Part shown: positions 26,324 to 37,204 of the stretch, in pieces
Layout: each line of letters begins with the position of its first letter
How positions within the stretch are numbered: position 1 is the stretch's first letter
Assembly (NCBI GenBank): GCA_902805855.1
Contig: CADCUJ010000008.1
Location: forward strand, 1-52,440
Direction of reading: 5' to 3'
Length of the DNA stretch: 52,440 nt
From: an uncultured Nocardioidaceae bacterium
Lineage (GTDB): Bacteria > Actinomycetota > Actinomycetes > Propionibacteriales > Nocardioidaceae
The notes under the pieces: generated by a model
The model's database searches: none
What the model was told of the DNA's origin: nothing
What the model saw: only the letters and a program-made list of their open reading frames with translations
Program-made: the position numbers and the translations under genes

Positions 26324-26617
26324 ATGCAGACCTCGAGCTCAGACCAGAATTCCGAGCAGCCCGACCCGTCCGACTCTGGCGCGGCCGCCGGCGAAGCGAT
26401 GCTGGGCGCGCCGCGTGAGGGCAGTCCGGGGACCACCGAGAAGAACCCGGATGACTGGGTCACCGGTGACGAGCCGATGACCGGCGCCCAGCGCAGCTAC
26501 CTGGACACCTTGGCGCGGCAGGCCGGTGAGCAGCTCTCACCCGACCTGACCAAGGCGCAGGCGTCCGAGCACATCGAACGGCTGCAGCAGCAGACCGGCC
26601 GTCCGCCCAGCAGCTGA
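26324..26617 (+). CDS. DUF3072 domain protein
   Basis: 97 residues. A disordered, acidic N-terminal half (Ser/Asp/Pro/Gly-rich) precedes the conserved DUF3072 core: DDWVTGDEPMTGAQRSYLDT, then LARQAGEQ, LTKAQASEHIERLQQQTGR (about 46-95). The core is predicted helical and ends in a helix that starts with a lysine-alanine turn. Function of the family is unknown; it is widespread in actinobacteria and proteobacteria. It is followed by a strong hairpin terminator. Confidence 0.82.
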   Translation: MQTSSSDQNSEQPDPSDSGAAAGEAMLGAPREGSPGTTEKNPDDWVTGDEPMTGAQRSYLDTLARQAGEQLSPDLTKAQASEHIERLQQQTGRPPSS

Positions 26618-26650
26618 GCCGCTACCAGACGCGGGCCCGCTCACATACGA

Positions 26651-26681
26651 AGGACCCCCCGCACCAGGTGCTGGGGGTCCT
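26651..26681. terminator. Strong hairpin between convergent genes
   Basis: AGGACCCCC (26651-26659) pairs perfectly with GGGGGTCCT (26673-26681), and inside it GCAC/GTGC extends the stem after one mismatch, with a 3-nt loop. It lies between the ends of the DUF3072 gene and the small secreted protein gene, so it probably stops both transcripts. This is the clearest terminator in the window. Confidence 0.85.
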
Positions 26682-26701
26682 CGGTAGTGCAGGGTGTCGG
26701 G

Positions 26702-26998
26702 TCAGCCGGTGACTTCCACTCGCTGATTGCCGCGGGCGTCGCAGTCGACGAATGTCTGGTCACCCGAGGGTGCGGTGGCCAGGACCAATACGGCGACGTC
26801 GACACCGCAGATGTTGGCCGCGACGTTGATCGGCACGGTGACATCCACGTCGTTGTTGTTGAGGACGTTGGAGATATTCACGTTCACCAGGTTCCCGATG
26901 TTCACAGGCTGAGCACTCGCCGAAGCGGTGAGCCCCCCGGTTGCGAGCATTCCCGTTGCGATGGTGGCCCCGAGGCCAGCCCGAACGATTGAACGCAT
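26702..26998 (-). CDS. Small secreted Asn/Val-rich protein with two cysteines
   Basis: 98 residues. A Sec signal peptide (MRSIVRAGLGATIATGMLAT, cleavage near ASASAQ) leaves a mature protein of about 69 residues. This begins with VNIGNLVNVNISNVLNNNDV and continues with VPINVAANICGVDVAVLV, then a second Cys before the end. The alternating Asn/Val/Ile pattern predicts amyloid-like beta strands. The NVAANxCG segment recalls the chaplin domain and related small exported proteins of actinomycetes, with two Cys likely to form a disulfide. It is not a canonical chaplin, and I make no functional claim beyond export. ATG 26998 has GGAGGGAG upstream. Confidence 0.75.
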   Translation of the reverse strand: MRSIVRAGLGATIATGMLATGGLTASASAQPVNIGNLVNVNISNVLNNNDVDVTVPINVAANICGVDVAVLVLATAPSGDQTFVDCDARGNQRVEVTG

Positions 26999-27087
26999 GA
27001 CTTGTCACTCCCTCCGTCACCGGCCCCTCTTGACCGATGACCTTGTTCCTAGGGGCGTACCCGGGCGAGGGGCCCCCAAACGCCTGG

Positions 27088-27744
27088 TCACCAGCCGCGA
27101 GCCCGCCACTCGGATAGGTGAGGGCGCTCGGCGCCGAGCGTGGAGTCGTCGCCGTGACCGGGGTAGAACCAGGTCTCGTCGGGCAGTCGGTCGAAGACCT
27201 TGGTGCAGACCTCGTCAATCAACGTCGCGAACGCTGCTGTGTCCCCGAAGGTGTTCCCGACCCCGCCGGGGAACAGCGAGTCACCGGTGAACAGGTGTGG
27301 GGTCCCGACCGGGTCGTCGTACAGCAAGGCGATGGACCCTGGTGTGTGTCCGACGAGATGGATCACCTCCAGCTCGCAGCCACCGACGCGGACCCGGTCA
27401 CCGTGCCGGACCGGGCGCGCGGTCGGGACGGGGATCGCCTCCGCGTCGTCGGCGCCGGCGACCGTGGTGGCGCCGGTGGCGTCGACGACCTCAGCCAGTG
27501 CCTGCCAGTGGTCGCCGTGCCGGTGGGTGGTGACCACTGCCGTCAGCCCGTCGTTGCCGACCACGGACAGCAGCCGGTCCGGCTCGTTCGCCGCGTCGAT
27601 CAGCAGCTGCTCGTCGGTCTGCTGGCAGCGGAGCAGGTAGGCGTTGTTGTCCATCTCGCCCACCGAGAGCTTGGTGATGGTCAGCTTCGCCAGGTCGCGG
27701 TGGTCGGGCGGGCCACCCCGCCTCACCTTGCCGGAATAGGTCAT
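27088..27744 (-). CDS. MBL-fold metallo-hydrolase (glyoxalase II-like)
   Basis: 218 residues of the metallo-beta-lactamase fold. The zinc motif is THRHGDHW (about 74-81, HxHxDH), the third His is in LVGHTPGSIALL (about 132), the bridging Asp in LFTGDSLFPGGVG, and the last His in FYPGHGDDS. This series is that of glyoxalase II/persulfide dioxygenase-like thioester hydrolases. The gene just upstream on the same strand is a mycothiol-dependent enzyme (7 bp gap), so a mycothiol-conjugate or thioester substrate is a reasonable guess, but it is inference. The ATG is at 27744, and the preceding 24 codons of open frame lack conserved features. Confidence 0.88.
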   Translation of the reverse strand: MTYSGKVRRGGPPDHRDLAKLTITKLSVGEMDNNAYLLRCQQTDEQLLIDAANEPDRLLSVVGNDGLTAVVTTHRHGDHWQALAEVVDATGATTVAGADDAEAIPVPTARPVRHGDRVRVGGCELEVIHLVGHTPGSIALLYDDPVGTPHLFTGDSLFPGGVGNTFGDTAAFATLIDEVCTKVFDRLPDETWFYPGHGDDSTLGAERPHLSEWRARGW

Positions 27745-27751
27745 CGAGAGC

Positions 27752-28465
27752 TCACCGCCACCGTCCCAGCCTGGGCAAGACGTCCGCGTCGGTCCGCAGC
27801 CCTTCGCCGTCGCCACGTCCGAGCACCCACCAGGCGAGGTCTGCCGATGTCCCGCTGACCTGCGGACCTTGTCCCTGGACGCCGTATTTCCACACCTCGC
27901 CGGAGTCGGTCGACCTCAGCACCATGGCCGGACCGTCCGCGCGGTCCTTGATCCCGCGATGCAGCATCAGCTCCGCGAATCCGGGGGTCCAGTCGTGCTG
28001 GGTGAACCCGACATCGAGGTCCGCGTGGTGCACCTCGACCTCGATCCGGCGCAGCAGGACGCAGGTACGCGCCTTGAACGTCGGGGCACCCGGAGTCCGC
28101 GCCACGATGGCGTCCTGATGACCCTCGTCCAGCTCGTTCACCGCCTGGAGAAATCGCCCCGCCGAGGCGGCGGCGTCCTCGCGGAGCTCGGCTGCCGAGC
28201 GGCCGCAGCCTGCCTCGATGTCCGCGTCCCGGGCCTCCTGCGAGGTGTACATGTACCGCGCCTCACCGGTCTGTGCCCAATGCAGCAGGTTGCAGAGCCC
28301 GTCGGCGTTCCGGGCGAGGTGGGTGACCAGGTGACCGCGGCTCCAGCCGGGCAACAGCGAAGGTGCCCTCATCTGCTCGTCGTTCAGTTCTGTCAGTGCC
28401 GCCAGATACCGTGAAGTGGCGCTCTCCGTCTCGGACAGGTGGGAGATGGCGTTGGATGCCTGCAT
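27752..28465 (-). CDS. Maleylpyruvate isomerase family mycothiol-dependent enzyme (DinB fold)
   Basis: 237 residues. The N-terminal four-helix domain carries PGWSRGHLVTHLARNADGL (about 37-55), with the family's metal-binding His, and RRIEVEVHHADLDVGF (about 134-149), with the Glu and His that complete the site. The C-terminal domain, including ADLAWWVLGRG, resembles the MDMPI C-domain. Members use mycothiol as cofactor, for example in maleylpyruvate isomerisation; most substrates are unknown. ATG 28465 has GGGG 5 nt upstream and is preferred to GTG 28480. Cotranscribed with the MBL hydrolase, and divergent from uvrA. Confidence 0.87.
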   Translation of the reverse strand: MQASNAISHLSETESATSRYLAALTELNDEQMRAPSLLPGWSRGHLVTHLARNADGLCNLLHWAQTGEARYMYTSQEARDADIEAGCGRSAAELREDAAASAGRFLQAVNELDEGHQDAIVARTPGAPTFKARTCVLLRRIEVEVHHADLDVGFTQHDWTPGFAELMLHRGIKDRADGPAMVLRSTDSGEVWKYGVQGQGPQVSGTSADLAWWVLGRGDGEGLRTDADVLPRLGRWR

Positions 28466-28518
28466 CACCCCATTCAACACCCGGTCCCACCGCCGGAGCG
28501 TCGGCTTGTGCCGGCGGA

Positions 28519-28524
28519 TAGGAT
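28519..28524 (+). promoter_or_regulatory. -10 box (TAGGAT) of uvrA
   Basis: TAGGAT ends 1 nt before the LexA box, so the repressor would cover the transcription start. This also argues that translation begins downstream, at GTG 28588. Confidence 0.5.
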
Positions 28525-28525
28525 C

Positions 28526-28541
28526 GCGAACACTTGTTCGA
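28526..28541. promoter_or_regulatory. LexA (SOS) box of uvrA
   Basis: GCGAACACTTGTTCGA contains a perfect CGAAC-N4-GTTCG palindrome, the actinobacterial/Gram-positive LexA operator consensus. It is 46 bp upstream of GTG 28588 and directly after a TAGGAT box. Confidence 0.88.
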
Positions 28542-28587
28542 ACGCACGGCGCGGGACGCCGTGACCGAGAGGAAGGGCTGGGCCGGA

Positions 28588-31533
<2,946 letters not shown>

Positions 31534-31583
31534 CCGGCGCGAAGTAGTTTCGAGGACACGACAACTCTGGCTGAGGAGGCACG

Positions 31584-31997
31584 GTGGGCTACGAGCAGAC
31601 TGGAGAGTGCAGCCGGAGGGTGCTGCTCCGCGGTGCCGCCGTGGGTGGTGTCGCCCTTCCGCTCCTGACCGCCTGCGGTTCGGACGAGCCGGCGGCCCCG
31701 CCCGCGACGGGTGAGGCCCTGGCCAAGACGGCCGACGTGCCTGTCGGCGGCGGTGCGGTGCTGCAGGACCAGAAGATCGTCGTCACCCAGCCGGCCGAGG
31801 GCGACTTCAAGGCGTTCACCGCCGTGTGCACCCACCAGGGCTGCGTGGTCGCCAACGTCTCGAAGGGCACGATCAACTGCGAGTGCCACGGGAGCATGTT
31901 CGACGCGCAGACCGGCGAGGTGACCGGCGGCCCGGCCCAGTCCCCGCTCGAGGAGATCAAGGTCGAGGTCGACGGCGACCAGATCGTCACCGCGTGA
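31584..31997 (+). CDS. Tat-exported Rieske [2Fe-2S] lipoprotein
   Basis: 137 residues. The N-terminus has twin arginines (Arg11-Arg12 in SRRVLLRGAAVGGVALPLL) and a lipobox Leu-Thr-Ala-Cys31, so it is probably folded in the cytosol with its cluster, exported by Tat and anchored by a lipid. The cluster site is complete: CTHQGC (Cys82, His84, disulfide Cys87) and CECHGS (disulfide Cys99, Cys101, His102). It would act as an electron carrier on the outer membrane face, but no cytochrome bc, oxidase or molybdo-enzyme partner is encoded nearby. GTG 31584 has GAGGAGG upstream. TAGTTT at 31545 is a possible -10. Confidence 0.9.
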   Translation: MGYEQTGECSRRVLLRGAAVGGVALPLLTACGSDEPAAPPATGEALAKTADVPVGGGAVLQDQKIVVTQPAEGDFKAFTAVCTHQGCVVANVSKGTINCECHGSMFDAQTGEVTGGPAQSPLEEIKVEVDGDQIVTA

Positions 31998-32065
31998 GAC
32001 GGACGCGCTCGCAGCGCAGTCGAACTGGTCCCACCTGGCCATTGCGCGCAGACGCCCGCCGGGGG

Positions 32066-33208
32066 ATGCTGCCTGTCGTGGGGGTTGTCTCTAGGTGGCT
32101 GACTGCTGCCTTCGTGTTCGTCGTGTCGGTGACAGTCCCGGCGACGCCTGCGGGGGCCGCGGAACCCCAGGCTGCGCCGTACCCGACCGTGGTGTCGATC
32201 ACCTTCGACGACACCTTCGCCGAGCAGGCTGACGCGATGCAGGTGCTGGTGCGCCACGGCATGGGGGCGACCCTGTACGTCAACAGCCCGCGGATCGGCT
32301 CGGCCGGCTACCTGAACCAGGAGCAGCTGGACTCCTACGTCGCCGCTGGCAGCGAGGTCGGTGGGCACACGCTCACCCATGCGAACCTCGCCACCTCGAC
32401 GACCGCCGAGGCGAAGAAGCAGGTCTGCAACGACCGGGTGAGCCTGCTGGAGCGGGGTTATCCGGTGACCAGCTTCGCCTACCCGTTCGGCAGCACGAGC
32501 AGTGCGGTGAAGCAGGTCGTCGCCGAGTGTGGCTACAACAGCGCTCGCGGTGTGGCCGGCCTGCTCAGCCCCGGCTACGGATGCACCGGTTGCCCGACCG
32601 CCGAGACCATCCCACCTGCCGACCCGTGGAAGATCCGCACTCCGGAAAGCGTCAAGAGCGACACCACCCTCGAGATGCTGCAGAGCTACGTCACACGGGC
32701 TGAGGACAGCACTGGCGGCTGGGTGCCGCTGACCTTCCACCGGGTCTGCTCGGGTTGCGCGCCGAACGCGGTCGACCTCGAGACCTTCACTGCGTTCGTC
32801 GGATGGCTCAGCCAGCGGCCCGCCACCACCGAGGTCAAGACCGTGCATCAGGTCGTGGGCGGGGACGTCAAGCCGGGGGTACCGTACGTCCCCTCCTCGG
32901 AGGACGCGTCCGCCGTCACGGTGGGCGACCAGGTGCACGCGATCGACGGGACCAACACCTATCGAGGCACCGACATGCTGGTCCTCTACAAGCGCGCGCC
33001 CGGATCTCGCCGCACCGGCACGAATGCCTTCGGCACGGAGGCCAAGGTCATCGACGGGCAGATCACGCGGGTGGTCGTCGGGGTGGGCAACATGCGTATC
33101 CCGCGGGGCGGCTTCGTCCTCTCTGGCCACGGTGCGTCGAGCAAGTGGCTGCAGAGGTACGCCACGGTCGGCTCGCCGGTGGCCGTCTCCTACGGCTCGA
33201 GCCGTTGA
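32066..33208 (+). CDS. Secreted polysaccharide deacetylase (NodB-type) with an extra C-terminal domain
   Basis: 380 residues. A signal peptide (MLPVVGVVSRWLTAAFVFVV, cleavage near PAGA-AEP) precedes the NodB domain, residues about 41-265: motif 1 Thr46-Phe-Asp48-Asp49, motif 2 GGHTLTH (about 98), motif 3 FAYPFG. In carbohydrate esterase family 4 the second Asp and the two His bind the metal that removes acetyl groups. The C-terminal 90 residues (ADTVGDQVHAIDGTNTYRG-like start, then GTNAFGTEAKVIDG and IPRGGFVLSGHGASSKWL) resemble the start of phosphodiester-glycosidase (DUF2233/NAGPA-like) domains, an unusual fusion. The upstream open frame is rejected because it lacks a signal peptide at its start. 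Convergent with the beta-helix gene. Confidence 0.83.
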   Translation: MLPVVGVVSRWLTAAFVFVVSVTVPATPAGAAEPQAAPYPTVVSITFDDTFAEQADAMQVLVRHGMGATLYVNSPRIGSAGYLNQEQLDSYVAAGSEVGGHTLTHANLATSTTAEAKKQVCNDRVSLLERGYPVTSFAYPFGSTSSAVKQVVAECGYNSARGVAGLLSPGYGCTGCPTAETIPPADPWKIRTPESVKSDTTLEMLQSYVTRAEDSTGGWVPLTFHRVCSGCAPNAVDLETFTAFVGWLSQRPATTEVKTVHQVVGGDVKPGVPYVPSSEDASAVTVGDQVHAIDGTNTYRGTDMLVLYKRAPGSRRTGTNAFGTEAKVIDGQITRVVVGVGNMRIPRGGFVLSGHGASSKWLQRYATVGSPVAVSYGSSR

Positions 33209-33230
33209 CGCCGCGCGAGATGGCACTCGC

Positions 33231-34253
33231 TCATCGCGACCCGGTCACCGCGATGTTGGTGAGGCCCTCGCGTGCCCCAGTCTGGGTGTTGCTGGCATAG
33301 ACCGAGTTCCGCGGGCTCAGCACCCTGATCGCGTAGCCATCGCCGTTCACCGCCGAGGCGTTCCGCCGGAACACGTTGCCACGGCCCCATCCTTTGATCA
33401 TCACCCGGGTCTGGTAGCCGTCAAGCAGGGTCGTCCCGGAGTTGGTGCCGGTGTTCTCGATCACCGAGTAGTCGTTGCCGGCCACGTCGACCCAGGAGTC
33501 TGCATAGTTCGCTCCGGTGAGGCCGGTCCCGTCCATGCTGTTGTCGACGATCCGGCCACCGGTCGTCCCCTCTTTGAGGTCGATGCACTCCGCGGCCGTG
33601 TCGAAGATGCGGTTGCCGATGACGACGTTGCGGTCGGACGTGTCCGGTCCACCGCCGGTGCGCGACCGCGGCGAGGACCAGTTCCCCTTGCTCTGGCCGA
33701 CGTAGACGCCCTCGCCGTAGCCAGGGGACACCAGCCCGGCGTCGTGGATCAGGTTGTTCCTGACAACGTTGTCCCGGCTGTAGTTGCGCAGCAGCACCAC
33801 CTCGGCGCCGGTCGTGTGCATGTTCATCCGCCGCAGCTCGACGTGGTGCGACTGATCGAGCACCACCGCCTTCTGGCCGTTCCGGACGGTGATTCCGACG
33901 ACGCGTACGTGGTTCGCCCCGTCCAAGTGCAGCACATAGCCCTGGGACAAGGTGCCGCTGTCCAGCACGGCTCTGCGGCTCCCGATGATCCGGATCGGCT
34001 CCGAGCGGGTGCCTGGCCGGGCAAGCTCGAAGTTGCCGTGATACACACCGTCCGCGAGCTTGATCGTCTGACCGGGCACCACATCACCGAGCGCCGTCGA
34101 CAGCTCGGCTGACGTGGAGACCCGAACAGTGGCGCCGCCGCCCACTAGCCGAGCGGCGGTGGGTGATTCCCCCCCGGCGGAGTCGTTGCCACAGGCCGAC
34201 GAAGCACCGGCCACCAAGATGATGACGAGCACGAGGGGGCGAGGCCAGCCCAT
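33231..34253 (-). CDS. Secreted right-handed parallel beta-helix protein, possible lipoprotein
   Basis: 340 residues. The N-terminal hydrophobic stretch (LVLVIILVAGASSAC) ends in a weak lipobox Ser-Ser-Ala-Cys21. The rest consists of short repeats of the beta-helix type (VYHGNFELAR, VVGITVRNGQ, NVVRNNLIHDAG, RNVVIGNRIFDTAAECID, NDYSVIENTGTNSG, NVFRRNASAVNGDGYAIRV), with many Asn at turn positions. The start, STSAELSTALGDVVPGQTIKLADGVY, is like chondroitinase B/alginate lyase (PL6)-type proteins. It probably binds or cleaves an acidic polysaccharide outside the cell, but catalytic residues cannot be verified by eye. The next gene on the other side is a polysaccharide deacetylase, which suggests a common surface glycan. 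Confidence 0.8.
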   Translation of the reverse strand: MGWPRPLVLVIILVAGASSACGNDSAGGESPTAARLVGGGATVRVSTSAELSTALGDVVPGQTIKLADGVYHGNFELARPGTRSEPIRIIGSRRAVLDSGTLSQGYVLHLDGANHVRVVGITVRNGQKAVVLDQSHHVELRRMNMHTTGAEVVLLRNYSRDNVVRNNLIHDAGLVSPGYGEGVYVGQSKGNWSSPRSRTGGGPDTSDRNVVIGNRIFDTAAECIDLKEGTTGGRIVDNSMDGTGLTGANYADSWVDVAGNDYSVIENTGTNSGTTLLDGYQTRVMIKGWGRGNVFRRNASAVNGDGYAIRVLSPRNSVYASNTQTGAREGLTNIAVTGSR

Positions 34254-34259
34254 CTCCGC

Positions 34260-34265
34260 ATCCTA
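34260..34265 (-). promoter_or_regulatory. -10 box (TAGGAT) of the beta-helix gene
   Basis: On the minus strand TAGGAT ends 6 nt before ATG 34253. The GCGGAG between box and start is too close to work as a leader binding site, so a leaderless mRNA is expected. Confidence 0.5.
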
Positions 34266-34300
34266 GCCGCGCGCGCGGTGGAATCGTCCACTGCGCCTCG

Positions 34301-34306
34301 TAGGGT
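34301..34306 (+). promoter_or_regulatory. -10 box (TAGGGT) of uvrC
   Basis: TAGGGT ends 6 nt before the uvrC GTG at 34313. It is separated by 35 bp from the divergent beta-helix -10, so the two -35 regions must overlap. No LexA box is seen here. Confidence 0.55.
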
Positions 34307-34312
34307 TGAGAG

Positions 34313-36289
34313 GTGGCCGACCCGTCGACGTACCGCCCTGCCTCGGGGTCGATCCCGGCGCACCCCGGCGTGTACCGGTTCCGCGACGAGCATCAGCGGG
34401 TCGTGTACGTCGGCAAGGCGAAGAACCTCCGTGCCCGGCTGACGTCGTACTTCCAGGACACCGCGAACCTGCACCCACGCACCGCGACGATGGTCAAGAA
34501 CGCCGCCTCGGTGGACTGGACGGTGGTGAACACCGAGGTCGAGGCGCTGCAGCTGGAGTACTCCTGGATCAAGGAGTTCGACCCGCGGTTCAACGTGAAG
34601 TACCGCGACGACAAGTCCTACCCGTGGCTCGCGGTCACCCTCAACGAGGAGTTCCCTCGGGTGATGGTGGGCCGAGGGGCCAAGAAGCGCGGCGTCCGGT
34701 ACTTCGGGCCGTACTCCCACGCCTGGGCGATCCGGGAGACGGTCGACCTGCTGCTGCGGGTCTTCCCGATGCGCTCGTGCTCGAACGGCGTCTTCACGAG
34801 GTCGGCGCAGATCGGCCGACCCTGCCTGCTCGGCTACATCGACAAGTGCGCCGCGCCCTGCGTTGGCCGGGTGACCCCCGAGCAGCACCGTGAGATCGTC
34901 GAGGACTTCTGCGACTTCCTGGGCGGGCAGACCACCGCGTTCGTCAAGCGGGTCGAGAAGCAGATGTACGCCGCCTCGGCGGACCAGGACTTCGAGCGGG
35001 CAGCCCGCCTGCGAGACGACCTCGGCGCGCTCAACCGGGCGATGGAGAAGCAGGCGGTCGTCCTCGGTGACGGCACGGACGCCGACGTGATCGCGCTGAG
35101 CGAGGACCCGCTCGAGGTGGCGGTGCAGATCTTCTACGTCCGCGGCGGCCGGATCCGGGGCCAGCGCGGCTGGGTGGCGGACAAGGTCGACGACGCGGAC
35201 ACCGGCGGGCTGGTCCAGGGCTTCCTGCTCCAGCTGTACGACGGCGAGGCCGGTGACGCGGTGCCGCGCGAGGTGCTCGTCCCCACCCTGCCGGGAGACG
35301 CCGAGGACACGGCCGCGATGGAGCAGTGGCTGACCGGGCTGCGTGGATCGCGGGTCTCGATCAGGGTCCCACAACGCGGGGACAAGAAGGCGCTGATGGC
35401 GACGGTCGGGCGGAACGCGCTTCAGGCGCTCGGCCTGCACAAGACCAAGCGAGCGAGCGACCTGACCACCAGGAACCGTGCCCTCGAAGAGATCCAGGTG
35501 GCCCTCGACCTGCCCTCGGCGCCGCTGCGCGTCGAGTGCTTCGACATCTCCAACCTGCAGGGCACCGAGGTGGTCGCCTCGATGGTCGTCTTCGAGGACG
35601 GCCTGGCGCGCAAGAGCGAGTACCGGCGCTTCGTCGTCCGCGGCGTCGAGGGCCAGAACGACGTCGCGTCCATGCACGAGGTGATCACCAGGCGCTTTCG
35701 ACGGTTGCTCGACGACCGAGCGGAGTCACCTGAGCTCGCGGCCGGCGAGTCGGACGGTCCGATGCTGGTGGACCCCGACACCGGGCGGCCGAGGAAGTTC
35801 GCCTACGCGCCCGGGCTCGTGGTGGTCGACGGCGGACCACCACAGGTCGCCGCGGCCCAGCAGGCCCTCGACGAGCTCGGCATCGACGACATCCCGGTCT
35901 GCGGCCTCGCCAAGCGCCTCGAGGAGGTCTGGCTCCCCGCCCGCGAGGATCCGGTGATCATGCCGCGGTCCAGCGAGGGCCTCTACCTGCTGCAGCGGAT
36001 CCGCGACGAGGCGCACCGCTTCGCCATCACCCATCACCGCTCGCGCCGCTCCAAGAGCATGGTCGAGAGTCTGCTCGACGACGTGCCCGGTCTCGGCGAG
36101 GTGCGCCGCAGGACGCTGTTGCGGCAGTTCGGCTCCTTGAAGCGGCTGCGAGCTGCGACCGTGGAGGAGATCGCCGCGGTGCCGGGCATCGGCCCCCGGA
36201 CCGCCGAGGCGATCGCGGCCGCGCTGGAAGAGCGGCACCAGCCCCGGACCGTCTCGGTGAACACCGCGACCGGAGAGATCGAGGAGTAG
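34313..36289 (+). CDS. uvrC: Excinuclease ABC subunit C
   Basis: UvrC makes both incisions around the lesion. 658 residues: the GIY-YIG nuclease at the N-terminus ([20 protein letters not shown], about 19-38), a Cys-containing segment [13 protein letters not shown], the UVR helix pair [20 protein letters not shown] (about 223-242), the RNase H-like endonuclease domain with [20 protein letters not shown] and VVDGGPPQV, and tandem helix-hairpin-helix motifs with [19 protein letters not shown] near the C-terminus. The length is usual for actinobacteria. GTG 34313 is preceded by a TAGGGT box at 6 nt. First gene of the conserved uvrC-rapZ-yvcK-whiA operon, with a 3-nt gap to rapZ. Confidence 0.98.
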   Translation: MADPSTYRPASGSIPAHPGVYRFRDEHQRVVYVGKAKNLRARLTSYFQDTANLHPRTATMVKNAASVDWTVVNTEVEALQLEYSWIKEFDPRFNVKYRDDKSYPWLAVTLNEEFPRVMVGRGAKKRGVRYFGPYSHAWAIRETVDLLLRVFPMRSCSNGVFTRSAQIGRPCLLGYIDKCAAPCVGRVTPEQHREIVEDFCDFLGGQTTAFVKRVEKQMYAASADQDFERAARLRDDLGALNRAMEKQAVVLGDGTDADVIALSEDPLEVAVQIFYVRGGRIRGQRGWVADKVDDADTGGLVQGFLLQLYDGEAGDAVPREVLVPTLPGDAEDTAAMEQWLTGLRGSRVSIRVPQRGDKKALMATVGRNALQALGLHKTKRASDLTTRNRALEEIQVALDLPSAPLRVECFDISNLQGTEVVASMVVFEDGLARKSEYRRFVVRGVEGQNDVASMHEVITRRFRRLLDDRAESPELAAGESDGPMLVDPDTGRPRKFAYAPGLVVVDGGPPQVAAAQQALDELGIDDIPVCGLAKRLEEVWLPAREDPVIMPRSSEGLYLLQRIRDEAHRFAITHHRSRRSKSMVESLLDDVPGLGEVRRRTLLRQFGSLKRLRAATVEEIAAVPGIGPRTAEAIAAALEERHQPRTVSVNTATGEIEE

Positions 36290-36292
36290 CCA

Positions 36293-37204
36293 GTGGCCCA
36301 GAAGACGCCGTCACAACGGACCCTTCAGCCGGCACCGCAGCCGGATCGGCGTGGTGAGCTGGTCGTGGTGACCGGGATGACCGGCGCCGGGCGCAGCACC
36401 GCCGCCAAGGAGCTCGAGGACCTCGGCTTCTTCGTCGTGGACAACCTGCCCCCCCAGCTGGTGCCCGACGTGGTGCGGCTGGTCGACGAGTCACAAGGGG
36501 TGCTGCAGCCGGTGGGCGTCGTGGTCGACGTGCGCTCCGGGTCGTTCTTCGCCTCGCTGCAGGAGGTCCTCGCGCAGGGCAAGACGGGGCGGCGCACCAC
36601 GCTGCTCTTCCTCGAGGCCAACGACGACGTGCTGGTCCGCCGGCAGGAGGCGGCCCGGCGCCCGCACCCCCTCCAGGAGGGCGGCCGGCTGCTGGACGGG
36701 CTGCGCCGGGAGCGGGTGGTGATCGCCTCGCTACGTGGTGACGCCGACGTGGTCATCGACACCTCGAACCTGAACGTCCACCAGCTCACCGACAAGGTGG
36801 CCGAGGCCTTCGGGACCGAGCGGACCACCGCGCTCAAGGCCACCGTGGTCAGCTTCGGGTTCAAGTACGGCATCCCGGTCGACGCCGACCTGGTCGCGGA
36901 CATGAGGTTCCTGCCGAACCCCTACTGGGTGCCCGACCTGCGGCATCTCTCCGGCCGGGACAGTGCGGTCGCCACGTATGTGAAGGAGCGTCCGGAGGCC
37001 AAGGAGTTCATCGAGCGTTACGTCGCGCTGGTCGAGACCGTGGCGGAGGGCTACGCCCGCGAAGGCAAGCGATTCATGACCGTCGCGGTCGGCTGCACCG
37101 GCGGCAGGCACCGAAGCGTCGCGATGACCGAGGAGCTGGCGGCGCGCCTGGTCGAGCTCGGCCTCGACGCCCGGCCGATGCACCGGGACCTCGGGCGTGA
37201 GTGA
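36293..37204 (+). CDS. rapZ: RapZ/YvcJ-family nucleotide-binding protein
   Basis: 303 residues. Walker A is VTGMTGAGRSTAAK (about residues 25-38), Walker B-like VVDVRSGSFF follows, and the C-terminal domain has the conserved YVKERPEAKEFIERY and VAVGCTGGRHRSVAMTEELA segments. In E. coli RapZ is the RNase adaptor that controls glmS small RNAs; in Gram-positives YvcJ binds ATP/GTP and its role is less clear. The N-terminus is longer than in E. coli (about 20 residues, Gln/Pro-rich). GTG 36293 has GAGGAG in the end of uvrC. It overlaps yvcK by 8 bp. Confidence 0.95.
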   Translation: MAQKTPSQRTLQPAPQPDRRGELVVVTGMTGAGRSTAAKELEDLGFFVVDNLPPQLVPDVVRLVDESQGVLQPVGVVVDVRSGSFFASLQEVLAQGKTGRRTTLLFLEANDDVLVRRQEAARRPHPLQEGGRLLDGLRRERVVIASLRGDADVVIDTSNLNVHQLTDKVAEAFGTERTTALKATVVSFGFKYGIPVDADLVADMRFLPNPYWVPDLRHLSGRDSAVATYVKERPEAKEFIERYVALVETVAEGYAREGKRFMTVAVGCTGGRHRSVAMTEELAARLVELGLDARPMHRDLGRE

